In this document: positions 1-8,542 of the stretch, piece by piece
Position numbering within the stretch: the stretch's first letter is position 1
How the letters are laid out: every line of letters starts with the position of its first letter
DNA from: Mycobacterium sp. JS623
GTDB lineage: Bacteria > Actinomycetota > Actinomycetes > Mycobacteriales > Mycobacteriaceae
Assembly (NCBI RefSeq): GCF_000328565.1
Contig: NC_019957.1
Span: 186,001-250,000 of the forward strand
DNA length: 64,000 nt
Reading direction: 5' to 3'
Translations under genes and position numbers: made by a program
The notes under the pieces: generated by a model
What the model saw: only the letters and a program-made list of their open reading frames with translations
What the model was told of the DNA's origin: nothing
Databases searched by the model: none

Positions 1-137
1 GGTTGTCGCGGCGCTTCGGGACCCTGCTGTGTAAACGGTTCGCGTCGTCTGGTGCGTCCGGTGTCGGGCTGGTCGTCGGCGTCGTCCGCGCCGGTCCACC
101 CCAGTTCGCGGCCTGGGACGTCGTCGCGGTCGGTCAC
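1..137 (-). CDS. hypothetical protein, N-terminal part only (runs off the left edge)
   Basis: A GTG start at 135-137 is preceded on the minus strand by a strong AAGGAGG ribosome binding site six bases upstream, and the frame stays open to the window edge. The visible 45 or so residues are acidic and polar (TDRDDVPGRELGWTGADD, then an Arg-rich stretch REPFTQQ), as in the cytoplasmic N-terminus of many actinobacterial membrane proteins. No family can be named from this portion. It lies downstream of, and in the same direction as, the two small membrane-protein genes at 246-616, so the three may be one operon. Confidence 0.5.
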   Translation of the reverse strand, partial: MTDRDDVPGRELGWTGADDADDQPDTGRTRRREPFTQQGPEAPRQ

Positions 138-245
138 TGCTCGCCTCCTTAGAGTCCGGATGAGTATCAAACCTGCGCCCAACACCCAGTATCGACTACG
201 CGCCACCGGCCCCACGGATGCACCGCCGCTCGCTGCCCGTCGATA

Positions 246-443
246 TCAGCTGCTCGAACCGCCACCGGAGCCGGAGAAGAAGTTCGGCTCCTCTTCGGGG
301 ATGCGTCCTTCGGCGATCCACTGGGCACGTCGACGCTGCATGTATCGCTGCTCGGCGGTGTTGGCCCGGATCATCAGGGCGATCATCGCCGTCAGCAACA
401 GCAACGAGCCACCGATAACGATGACGACCTGAATCGCGGTCAT
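246..443 (-). CDS. small single-span membrane protein
   Basis: The 65-residue product starts at ATG 441-443, with GAGGAG about 11 bases upstream; this start is preferred over a GTG four codons earlier. Residues 4-25 form one hydrophobic helix (VVIVIGGSLLLLTAMIALMI), followed by a basic segment and a Gly/Ser-rich tail. The start codon overlaps the stop of the preceding small gene (ATGA), which suggests translational coupling. Its function is unknown. It is either a small membrane subunit or an orphan conserved protein. Confidence 0.55.
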   Translation of the reverse strand: MTAIQVVIVIGGSLLLLTAMIALMIRANTAEQRYMQRRRAQWIAEGRIPEEEPNFFSGSGGGSSS

Positions 444-616
444 AGCGTGGAGCACTCCTCACGGGTATCCGGGGTTCGGGGCAGTCGTTGTGTTTTGACG
501 GCAATTGCGGCTGCCGATAGGACAGCGCCGCCAACCCCTATTTGCCATCCCCCGGCGGCGTCGCTACGTGAGCGCACCAACACGGGCACCACAACGGCGG
601 CGACGACCGCCGACAC
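440..616 (-). CDS. very small putative membrane protein, translationally coupled to the next gene
   Basis: A GTG (614-616) opens a 58-codon frame whose stop overlaps the ATG of the downstream gene as ATGA. The product has two short hydrophobic stretches (VVAAVVVPVLV and a second Ala/Val/Gly-rich one) around a charged linker, then a hydrophilic tail. An in-frame stop lies only a few codons upstream, so the start is confined to TTG or GTG here, with AAAGG very close by. The support is the coupling geometry and the hydrophobicity; no family was recognised. Bases 617-744 show no supported gene. Confidence 0.35.
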   Translation of the reverse strand: MSAVVAAVVVPVLVRSRSDAAGGWQIGVGGAVLSAAAIAVKTQRLPRTPDTREECSTL

Positions 617-744
617 CAACCTTTGCGCGGGCCTGGGTGGCTATTCGGGGTGGGGCGGTCTGTGAGCGCGCGCAGGCCACCAATAGATCCGATTGCGCCC
701 GCGCTGCCCGCCCGACTCGCGGCGGAGTCCCCCAGTAGGCCGAG

Positions 745-2853
745 TCAGTGGACACGACGGCCACCATCGATGCCCGCAGCCGGGTGTGCTTCCGCAGCCC
801 GCGGATGATTGTGAAACAGCGTCTGCAGTAGGAATTCGTAGGTCACCGCGCGTTCGAAGGCGGCTTGGGCGTTGTTCGCGGCCCCGGAGTGGCCGCCCTC
901 GGTGTTCTCGTAGTACAGGACGTCATGGCCTGCGGCTTCCAGCGCTGCGGTCATTTTGCGTGCATGGCCGGGATGCACCCGGTCGTCTCGGGTGGAGGTG
1001 GTGATCAGCATCGGCGGGTAGCGCCGCTGCGCGCTGATGTTGTGATAGGGCGAGTACTGCTTGAGGAAATCCCAGTCGGCCGGCTCGTCGGGGTTGCCGA
1101 ACTCGGCCATCCAGGAAGCACCGGCCAGCAGCAGATGGTAGCGGCGCATATCCAGCAGCGGATTATTGCAGACAATCGCCCCGAATAACTCCGGGTACTG
1201 GGTGAGCATGACGCCCATCAGCAAGCCTCCGGCGCTGCCGCCGATGGCGCCGAGCTGGGCGGCTGTCGTGACACCGTGCTCCACCAGATCCTGTGCGACG
1301 GCGGCGAAGTCCTCGGCGACCTTGTGCCTGTTGGCGCGTAGCACCTGTTCATGCCAGGCGGGTCCGAACTCACCGCCGCCGCGGATGTTGGCCAGCGCGT
1401 AGCTGCCGCCGCGGGCCAGCCACAGTCGGCCGAACACACCCAGATAGCCCGGCAGATTCGCCACACGAAAGGCGCCATACCCGTCCAGCAGGGTGGGGCT
1501 GGGGCCGGTCGAATCCCGATGCGTGACAAGAAAATACGGCACCCGGGTGCCGTCGGCTGAGGCGGTGAAACACTGAGTGACGACGAGGCCGTCGGCGTCG
1601 AAGAGTGTGGGTGCGGACTTGATTTCATCGACCGGTCCCGCCGACGGTCCGTGCAGCAGCCGAGAGGGTTTGTCGAAACCGCTGCTGTGGAGGAAGATTT
1701 CGTCACCGAATGCATCGAGTCCGGCGAGGTTGGTTGTGGTGTTGGCGGGCACACCCGCCAGCGGCTGGGGTTCCCAGATGCCCGGGGTGAGGACCTCCAC
1801 CACGGTCGCGACGTCGCGCAGCTTGATGCTCACAAACCGGTCGCCGGAAAATGCTCCCCCGGCGAAAAAGTCGCCGCCGCCGGGCTGGAAAACTACGCGC
1901 AGGTCGGCTGTCCCGGCGACAAGTTGCTCGTAGTCGGTGACCAGCACCGAACCGGCGGTGTAGACGGCGTCGCCGCTCGCCCAATCCGTCAGCAGTCCGA
2001 TCATTGCCCACTGCCGGTGCACCGCCATGCTGGCGTCGGTGGGGATGTCCAGGCGGATCAGCTCGCCGTCGCGCAGTTCGAAGGTCTCTCTGTTATAGAA
2101 GTCGACTTTGCGGTAGAAGAAGGTCCGCTCCTGCCCCGGATAGCGGTAGCACATCGCGCTCACCGAGACGTCGCTGGCGGAACCGGAGAACACCGTTTCG
2201 GCGTCCTCGAGCGCCGTTCCGCGCCGCCACCGTTTGATCAGCCGTGGATACCCGGATTCGGTCAGCGAGCCTTCGCCGAAGTCGGTGCCCACCAGTACGG
2301 TGTGTTCGTCTTCCCAGCTGATGTCGCTCTTGGCCTCCGGGAGGTAGAACCCGTCGACAACGAATTGTCGCGTAATCATGTCGAATTCGCGCACAATGCC
2401 GGCGTCCCCGCCGCCGCGCGTCAGGCCGACGAGCGCGCGCGTGCTCTCGGGTTCAATAATGCCGGCGCCGCCCCATACCCAGTTCTGGTCCTCGGCGGCG
2501 GCCAGCGCATCGACATCGATAACAACATCCCACTTCGGGGAGTCCTTGCGATACTCGGCCAGGGTGGTGCGCCGCCACACCCCTCGCGGATGGTCTGCAT
2601 CCTGCCAGAAGTTGTAAAGGTACTCCCCGCAGCGCGACACCCCGGGGATGCGAGTATCGGCCTCGAACACTTCGAGCGCCTCAGCGCGCATCTGCTCGAA
2701 CCGTTCACCCGACAGCCGTGCCAGCGTCGGCTCGTTGTGCCGGGCCACCCAGCCCAGCACTTTCTCGCCGTCGAGGGCCTCAAGCCACAGAAACGGGTCG
2801 TCGCCCGCGCCGCTGTCTGCAACCGCGACCCGCGGCGTCTCGTTCAGAGTCAT
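745..2853 (-). CDS. prolyl oligopeptidase family serine peptidase (S9)
   Basis: This 702-residue cytoplasmic peptidase should cleave short peptides after proline. The N-terminal part (DDPFLWLEALDGEKVLGWV) is the usual opening of the S9A propeller domain. The C-terminal alpha/beta-hydrolase domain carries the nucleophile motif GGSAGG with Ser about 540, the Asp in TRDDRVHPGHA and the His in EGGHSGAANN. Length and motif order match intact family members. ATG 2851-2853 was chosen because GGAGGG lies nine bases upstream; a longer frame lacks such a site. It is monocistronic, with no signal peptide. Confidence 0.92.
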   Translation of the reverse strand: MTLNETPRVAVADSGAGDDPFLWLEALDGEKVLGWVARHNEPTLARLSGERFEQMRAEALEVFEADTRIPGVSRCGEYLYNFWQDADHPRGVWRRTTLAEYRKDSPKWDVVIDVDALAAAEDQNWVWGGAGIIEPESTRALVGLTRGGGDAGIVREFDMITRQFVVDGFYLPEAKSDISWEDEHTVLVGTDFGEGSLTESGYPRLIKRWRRGTALEDAETVFSGSASDVSVSAMCYRYPGQERTFFYRKVDFYNRETFELRDGELIRLDIPTDASMAVHRQWAMIGLLTDWASGDAVYTAGSVLVTDYEQLVAGTADLRVVFQPGGGDFFAGGAFSGDRFVSIKLRDVATVVEVLTPGIWEPQPLAGVPANTTTNLAGLDAFGDEIFLHSSGFDKPSRLLHGPSAGPVDEIKSAPTLFDADGLVVTQCFTASADGTRVPYFLVTHRDSTGPSPTLLDGYGAFRVANLPGYLGVFGRLWLARGGSYALANIRGGGEFGPAWHEQVLRANRHKVAEDFAAVAQDLVEHGVTTAAQLGAIGGSAGGLLMGVMLTQYPELFGAIVCNNPLLDMRRYHLLLAGASWMAEFGNPDEPADWDFLKQYSPYHNISAQRRYPPMLITTSTRDDRVHPGHARKMTAALEAAGHDVLYYENTEGGHSGAANNAQAAFERAVTYEFLLQTLFHNHPRAAEAHPAAGIDGGRRVH

Positions 2854-3050
2854 TGGGGGCAGCCCTCCAAGGCGGCACGCACACGGTGTGGCACGCTGAC
2901 CACCTGACAATTGCCGAACCTCACGCTAACCGCCCAGCACCCGAGCCGATCGCGTAGTCGGCTACCTGTTCTGACATCGGGTGCCCCAGGGTGCGCGCCC
3001 GCTGCAGGTGTCAGACCCTGCATCGGCAACGGGGGCGCGGAACCCTGTGA

Positions 3051-5723
3051 TCACGGCCCCACACTCGATGTGGCTGCGACGGTGGGCAGCGCAAGCTGCA
3101 TGTCGGAGACGTGGATGAGGCCGACCGCGGTGACGTTTTCGTAGGCGGTTGCCGAGCCGACCAGTTGCAGGGTCAGGGTGTCGCCCGGGGACATGGTCTG
3201 CGCCACCTCGTCGAGGGCCACGGTCACGGTGTGAGTCTGCCCGTCCAGGGTCACCGGGACGGGGGTGGCGATGTCGCCGATCACCAGTCCGGTGCTGTTG
3301 TCGATGAGTTGGGCGAAGACGTGGCGGCTGGTGCCGACACCGGAGTAGGTCATGGTGAGCTGCGGGGCCCCCACGATCTGGGTGGTGGCAGGAGCAGTCA
3401 CAGTCAGATTGAGTGCCGGGGTGGCCGCGGAGGCTTCGGTGAGCGAATAGGGAAACACGTCTCGGGGTTGGGGGCCCGAACCGCCGAACAGCGGAACGAT
3501 CGGCAGCGTGCCGCCGCTGCCGGAGGCAACGATCGGCGCGCCGTAAAACGCCGGATCGGAGGGCAGCAGGCTCGATGAGTGGGACTGCCCCTTCTGATCG
3601 ACCCACTCGAACGCCGGCCCGGTGGCGACCGACGGGTCGCCTTTGACGTAGCGGTCCAGCCAGGCCAGCGTGTCGGCTTGGACCAGCGCAGCACCGGCGT
3701 CGCCGGGGTTCAAGCAGACACCGTGGCCGCCGCAGAACCACACCATCTTGACCGGGACGCCGTCGGCGGCCAGCACCTGCGCGGTGGTTTGGGCTTCGGC
3801 GAGTCCGAACAGCGGGTCGCCGGCGGCCTGTAACAGCAGCGTGGGCGCGGTGATGGACTCGACTTGGGGGGTGCGACTGGCCAGCAGTTGCAGTTGGGCG
3901 GGGGTCAGCGTGCCGGTCAGCGCGCCGGTGAGCAGCCCTTCGTAGAGCTGGGGAATGACGTTGGCGCCGATGTTCACCTCACCCAGGACCAGCAGCGCGG
4001 AGTAGGCGGTCTTGAATGCGTCGTTTGGATACAGCGACGTAGTGAGCGAGTGCCAGGTCATCGCCGGCACGATCGCGTCGATGCGGTGATCGGTGGCTGC
4101 GGTCACCAGTTGGATTGCCCCGCCCAGGGATCCGCCGATCATGCCCATGCGCGGATCACCGGGGCGGTCGAGCTGGGCCTCGGGCAAGGTGGCGACCGTG
4201 TCGATGATCGCCGAGACATCACGGCCCTCGAAGTCGGGCGAATCAAGGTTGAGCTGACCGCCCGAGCCGAACTCGCCGCGCGGGTCCCAGGTGACTACGT
4301 TGTAGCCGGCGGCGCGCAGCGGGGCGTCGCCTTTGAACAGGTTCCACGGGTCACTGCCCCAGCCCGAGTTGGGGTCGGTGTCCCCGGCGAAGCCCAGCCC
4401 GGCGCCGTTGAAGACGGTGGGTGCGGTCTGCCCCGCCTGCAGTCCTGAGGCCGGGTAGAAGTGGGCGTTGATCGTGGTGCCGTCAAAGGACGTCACCGTG
4501 ATGGTGCGCGCGACCGGGGCGCCGTCGGGTACGACGTCGGCGATGTCGACGCTGATCGGCTCGGTCACCGCTGCACCTATCAGGGGTGTCAGCAGATCGC
4601 CCACCATCGGCAGCTGGTGAAGGGCCGCCAGGAGCTGGGGTGCCAAGGACCCCACTACCGGCAGCTGTGCCAACGCCGTGTCGAACGGTGTTGTTTCGCT
4701 GACCAGCACCGAGAATTGCTCAGTTCCCTTGGAGCTGACCAACTGAGCATTGGGCACGTACTCGAAGTTGCCGGTCGTCTTATCGAGCAGAACATAGCCG
4801 CCCTGGTTCGGCGACCCCGCCAGCGTGTAGCTCAGCGGGTAACCCTTGGAATCCGCGGCTCCGGCCGAACCGGTGATCACTCCGTCGATCAACGCGACGA
4901 CCGGATTCACAGTCAGCGCACCACCAGAAGCGGTGGGGGCTGCGATAGTAGATGAACCGGGCCGCGCCGACGCCGACAGCGGGTCCGCGCTGGGCGCGTC
5001 CGCCGGTGCCGACGGCGCCGAGGTGTTTGCGGCGATGGGGTATGACACCACGTTGGTCGCGGCGACCAAGCGGCCACCGACTGTGGCCGGCGTTGTCAGC
5101 GGTGCGCGCATGTCGGCACTGCCCTGGGTCGCGATGGTAGAACTGCCCGCGGCACCGATGTTGCGTGGTGTCGTCGAATTGGTTTGGCCACCAGGGGTGT
5201 TCACGACCGCAGCGGTCCCCGTAGTGGGATCACCGCTGGGGTCGGTATGACTGATGGTGTCCTTGGGCGGTCGAGCCGCGTGGCGACCGGCGGTGCTCGT
5301 AGGCGAGGGGTCAACGCTGGAAGTAGCCGTCGCGGGGTCGTCGTCGCCGGCCCGGGAAGTGTTGTGCCGCAACGATACTGGCGCGGCAGACACGACAGTG
5401 TTTTGGGGCGACTGCGACGCCGTGGCGGGGATGAGATGTTGTCGCGTGTTGGGGGCCCTCGTTGCCGCGATTGGTTGGCGCTGTGGTGACGTCGATGACG
5501 TTGGCGCCGACACTGATCCAGCGGGACTGGTGTCGGCTGGAGGCGCTGAATCGGGTGCGGCGGCGGCCACGCCGTGCCCGGCGGCCACCGCGGCGCCCAG
5601 GCCGGCTGCGACCGCCCCGGCGCGCAGCCACAGGACCGAGCGCGGTGTGGCGCTGCGACGGTGACGGCCGTGTGACCGTTTGATGGATTTCTTTGCCGCA
5701 GAACGGTTCTTGACTGCCGACAT
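3051..5723 (-). CDS. exported S15/CocE-type alpha/beta hydrolase with a low-complexity N-terminal region
   Basis: The 890-residue product begins with a basic segment (KKSIKRSHGRHRRS) and a hydrophobic stretch ending in AAAAPDSAPPADTS, which looks like a long mycobacterial signal peptide. About 240 Pro/Ala/Thr/Ser-rich residues follow, then a cadherin/VCBS-like segment (NPVVALIDGVITGSAGAAD). The hydrolase domain has the nucleophile elbow GGSLGG (Ser about 532), an Asp in AGDPLFG and a His in CGGHGVC. The C-terminal beta-rich part fits the X-Pro dipeptidyl-peptidase C-domain. The start at 5721-5723 has GTGAGGTG just upstream. The open frame continues into a P450 remnant by chance. The substrate is unknown; a cell-surface peptidase or esterase is likely. 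Confidence 0.75.
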   Translation of the reverse strand: MSAVKNRSAAKKSIKRSHGRHRRSATPRSVLWLRAGAVAAGLGAAVAAGHGVAAAAPDSAPPADTSPAGSVSAPTSSTSPQRQPIAATRAPNTRQHLIPATASQSPQNTVVSAAPVSLRHNTSRAGDDDPATATSSVDPSPTSTAGRHAARPPKDTISHTDPSGDPTTGTAAVVNTPGGQTNSTTPRNIGAAGSSTIATQGSADMRAPLTTPATVGGRLVAATNVVSYPIAANTSAPSAPADAPSADPLSASARPGSSTIAAPTASGGALTVNPVVALIDGVITGSAGAADSKGYPLSYTLAGSPNQGGYVLLDKTTGNFEYVPNAQLVSSKGTEQFSVLVSETTPFDTALAQLPVVGSLAPQLLAALHQLPMVGDLLTPLIGAAVTEPISVDIADVVPDGAPVARTITVTSFDGTTINAHFYPASGLQAGQTAPTVFNGAGLGFAGDTDPNSGWGSDPWNLFKGDAPLRAAGYNVVTWDPRGEFGSGGQLNLDSPDFEGRDVSAIIDTVATLPEAQLDRPGDPRMGMIGGSLGGAIQLVTAATDHRIDAIVPAMTWHSLTTSLYPNDAFKTAYSALLVLGEVNIGANVIPQLYEGLLTGALTGTLTPAQLQLLASRTPQVESITAPTLLLQAAGDPLFGLAEAQTTAQVLAADGVPVKMVWFCGGHGVCLNPGDAGAALVQADTLAWLDRYVKGDPSVATGPAFEWVDQKGQSHSSSLLPSDPAFYGAPIVASGSGGTLPIVPLFGGSGPQPRDVFPYSLTEASAATPALNLTVTAPATTQIVGAPQLTMTYSGVGTSRHVFAQLIDNSTGLVIGDIATPVPVTLDGQTHTVTVALDEVAQTMSPGDTLTLQLVGSATAYENVTAVGLIHVSDMQLALPTVAATSSVGP

Positions 5724-5853
5724 CGTGCACCTCACCAGCTCAGGCCGCCCCGCGGCGGCATCCAGGACTTCGTTGTTTCCGCACCGGCTGGGTGCGGTGG
5801 ATCGCTTCGGGCGCGACGCTCGGCGGCCGATGGCCTCGTTGGTGGTGTCGGTG

Positions 5854-6262
5854 GGCATCTGGGTCCAGCATCGCGTGCACGGGTTCTGCGGCGACGGTGG
5901 TGAACGGTACGGCGAACAGGAACTCGTCTCGAAGGGAACGGATTTCGGTTCGCCCGATGATGGTGGCCAGCCCCAGGGCGGTCTCCAGCAGCGCGAAGTG
6001 ATCTCCGATGCAAGAGCGCCACGCTTGATGCGGTAGCCGTCGACGGCGATGTCTTGCGACCCCACCGTGTTGACCGCGGCGCCCGGCGGACACAGACGCT
6101 GCGCCTCGTGCAGGACCGCAACGGCGTATGGGACTCGGGCAACGTCATCGCAGTCAGTTCGCGATGCGGAGGTCACGGGGTTGCCGAGGAAGTACGTCGC
6201 ACTGAGTAATGCTCAACCTGGTGGTTGTGAGGCGCCGCGCTCGTATTCGTCTTGCTGGACAT
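5854..6262 (-). pseudogene. cytochrome P450 remnant, internally deleted and frameshifted
   Basis: Two diagnostic P450 segments lie in different frames. The first, ending at 6012, reads VPYAVAVLHEAQRLCPPG (helix K with an ExxR-type motif) and continues to VDGYRIKRGA. The second begins at 6012 and reads RSCIGDHFALLETALGLATI, the heme-cysteine loop and helix L, then runs to the C-terminus at about 5854. In an intact P450 roughly 80 residues separate these parts, so the meander region is deleted exactly at the frame change. A plausible original start with GGGGAG before ATG 6260-6262 gives only 29 codons before a stop. The gene cannot make a working enzyme. Confidence 0.75.
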
Positions 6263-6447
6263 CGGATCTCCCCCTGAATCCGCAGCATCTGCAGTAAGCA
6301 CCGCTACCGTCGCGGTGCTGTGTTCGATGTGCAGGGTGGCACCCCAAGCAGCGCGTTACCTCATATGAATTGATGATTTCTGCGTATTATTTTGTGCACC
6401 TAAACGCTTGAGCAGGCAGGCGTTGGTGAACAGTTGGCGGGGCGGGC

Positions 6448-7530
6448 GTGGTTTCAGTAGACGACTTCTCCAAAATGGTCTCTGCCGTGTACGCGTGCGC
6501 GGTCGACCCCGGACAAGCAGCCGAGTCGATCACGACGATCTACCAGACACTCGGGGCCAGAGGCGGCGCACTGCTGGTGGCCCAAGGCGCGGTCCGAAAC
6601 CAGATCGCGGCGGTGCTCCCCGCCGACGCCGCCGAGACCTACCGGCACCACTACTGGCGGGTCGACCACGTGTTGGACGACGTCGAGGCCGGACCCGTTG
6701 GCGTGGTGCGCACCGGTAGCGAGTTGATGACACCAGATCACCGCTCGGAGTTCCTCAACGAGTGGAACCGCCCCAACGATCTCGAAGACGGCATGTTCGT
6801 CCGACTCACCTCGGGCCGAGCTACGACAACTTTCCTGGTGACGGCACCACGACGCACCGAACCATTTGGCTCAGCGGAGCGCCTCAAAGCCATGAACGCC
6901 CTGACCGGTCATCTGCAGCAAGCGTTGCGCACCTATGACAAGTTCGCCGAAAGCGGGAGGGTCAACAACGGACTCGTGGCGATGGTCGATGGAATGCGCC
7001 ACGGGACTGCCCTGGTGGGGCCGGCTGGGTTTCTCCGTTGCCTCAACTCGTCGGCCGAGCTCATTCTTCAGACAGCCGACGGACTATCCCTGCACGCGCA
7101 GTGCATCACCGCGACCGTTGGGTCCGCGCAGGCCCAACTGGGCAAAGCAATTCACACCGCGATCGTGGGCGACCGAGACGGAATCCGTTGCGGGCGCTCG
7201 ATGCTGTGCGCTCGCCCCTCCGGTCGGCGACCCTACGTTGTGCACATAGTGCCGTCGCAGCCAGACGACGCCGGTGCGTTGATGATCATCGTCGATCCCG
7301 AGCACCAAACCATGGCCGCGCCAGCGCTGCTTGCCCAGCTCTTCTCACTTACCCGGGCCGAATCCCAGATAGCGTCTGGAATAGCGCGCGGTGCCCCACC
7401 AAAGCAACTTGCAGAGGAGATGTCGGTGTCTCTGGTTACTGTGCGGACCCATCTGCAGCACGTATTCGACAAGACCGACACCCACCGCCAAGCTGACCTC
7501 GCGCGCCTTCTCACCAACCTGCTGCCCTGA
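6448..7530 (+). CDS. LuxR-family transcriptional regulator
   Basis: The 360-residue product has an alpha/beta N-terminal region of about 290 residues, possibly a divergent PAS/GAF-like sensor. The C-terminal LuxR-type helix-turn-helix (about 295-357) shows LTRAESQIASGIARG and then SVSLVTVRTHLQHVFDKT. No receiver domain is present. The GTG at 6448 follows a GGCGGGGCGGG purine-rich run. The gene stands alone, separated from the P450 remnant by about 185 bases. It may once have controlled that P450, but this is only an inference from position. Confidence 0.85.
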   Translation: MVSVDDFSKMVSAVYACAVDPGQAAESITTIYQTLGARGGALLVAQGAVRNQIAAVLPADAAETYRHHYWRVDHVLDDVEAGPVGVVRTGSELMTPDHRSEFLNEWNRPNDLEDGMFVRLTSGRATTTFLVTAPRRTEPFGSAERLKAMNALTGHLQQALRTYDKFAESGRVNNGLVAMVDGMRHGTALVGPAGFLRCLNSSAELILQTADGLSLHAQCITATVGSAQAQLGKAIHTAIVGDRDGIRCGRSMLCARPSGRRPYVVHIVPSQPDDAGALMIIVDPEHQTMAAPALLAQLFSLTRAESQIASGIARGAPPKQLAEEMSVSLVTVRTHLQHVFDKTDTHRQADLARLLTNLLP

Positions 7531-7685
7531 ACGCCAGAACACGTCCACGGCTTACCTGACTCCCGTCCAGGGGGCGTGTGCGAGTTTTCGCATGTTGCGA
7601 TCAGGGAGGTGGGCGATCGGGCGCAACATGGTTGGTAGTCGTTTCCATCGCCCGGCTGCGTTGAATTGAGCGGATGGCGGCGACT

Positions 7686-7775
7686 GTCCACCTGGATGAA
7701 CCCCGGTGACACGGTCTTGACGCGAATGCCCGGGTTAGGTCGCTCGTCGATCCGGCGGCGAAACGTCGGGTTCAT
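7686..7775 (-). pseudogene. short-chain dehydrogenase/reductase fragment
   Basis: The minus strand encodes NPGIRVKTVSPGFIQVD at 7686-7736, the highly conserved SDR segment after the catalytic YxxxK helix (normally GIRVNTVSPGFI). No Rossmann glycine motif or catalytic Tyr/Lys is present on either side, so only a scrap of the gene remains. It sits beside other truncated genes. Confidence 0.6.
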
Positions 7776-7808
7776 TCGAGACGCGCTGCGGCTCAGAGCA
7801 TTCGGTGT

Positions 7809-8180
7809 TCAGACGTGGATGATAGAAAGATCAGCGACGCCCTCGAGGGCATCGAAGTCGTCATCCTGTGTCACCACTGGCAGATGCTTAGAAACCGCAA
7901 TCGCAGCGATCCATAAGTCGTTAATCCGGACCCGGCGGCCCGTCTCGGCCAGATGAACGCGCAACAGCGCCGTTGCTACCGAATGAACCGCTGCTAGTGG
8001 CGCTAGGGTTTCCTGGGCCGCCGCTGCCAGCTCCACCGGCGCCAGTGCTTGCTGACGCCCCTGGAGAATACGGACCAGCGGTTGATGATCGACGATCAGA
8101 GCCTGGCGGCATTTGAACGTTTGTGCACACAGTGATGTCGCGAGAGGGAAAACGTTTCGCTCATCAGGTACTGCGTGCAA
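7809..8180 (-). pseudogene. PIN-domain (VapC-like) toxin, probably truncated and remodelled at the N-terminus
   Basis: The C-terminal half is typical of VapC ribonucleases: GRRVRINDLWIAAIA followed by LPVVTQDDDFDAL, which supply the third and fourth acidic residues. An upstream segment LIVDHQPLVRILQGRQQALA resembles the active region of related toxins. The middle of the fold, with the conserved Glu, seems to be missing, and the N-terminal 20 residues (from a TTG overlapping the preceding frame) look foreign. No partner antitoxin is adjacent. The product is either a dead toxin or a divergent short PIN protein. Confidence 0.5.
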
Positions 8181-8364
8181 GCGCGTGGAGCGCCTCGTGG
8201 AGGCGACACTTCACTGTGTCTTCCGGCAGCTGCTCCAGTCTGGCGATCTGGGGGACGGCCTGGGCGAGGTAGTACGCCCGAATGACCGCGGTGCGATGCT
8301 CGGCGCTGAGGGAGTGGAGAGCTTCAGAGACTGTCATCATGACCGGTAGAACGCCTAGTTGCAC
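8164..8364 (-). pseudogene. ECF sigma factor region 4 remnant (or stand-alone sigma4-like mini-protein)
   Basis: The 66-residue frame, starting at GTG 8362-8364, contains ALHSLSAEHRTAVIRAYYLA and then VPQIARLEQLPEDTVKCRLHEAL, the helix-turn-helix that recognises the -35 element. Region 2, which binds core RNA polymerase and the -10, is absent, so it cannot act as a sigma factor. A gene for a zinc anti-sigma factor lies next to it, divergently. In intact loci the sigma gene directly precedes the anti-sigma gene on the same strand, so rearrangement is likely here. A GGAGG lies at the start, so translation of the fragment is possible. Confidence 0.6.
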
Positions 8365-8542
8365 CTCCGAGTAGCGAACACAAGCAATCGCTCTTGTCTA
8401 CCTGACGATTCGTCAAACCCTCGACGCCCGTTACGTTCGCCCGGGGGCAGAGGTCAGGTTAGCGGTTGCAGAGCGTCACGTCGGGGCTGCACGACGCGGC
8501 GTGGCAAATCGCGGTTACCCTACAAATAGTGAGGTAACAGCG

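Noticed and set aside
1651..2907. Long plus-strand open frame of over 400 codons
   Set aside because: It is antisense to the prolyl oligopeptidase, whose motifs are all present on the minus strand. The frame shows no domain and has the composition expected from high-G+C shadowing.
5724..6176. In-frame N-terminal extension of the S15-type hydrolase
   Set aside because: The extension encodes P450 remnant sequence, while a ribosome site and a signal peptide begin at 5723.
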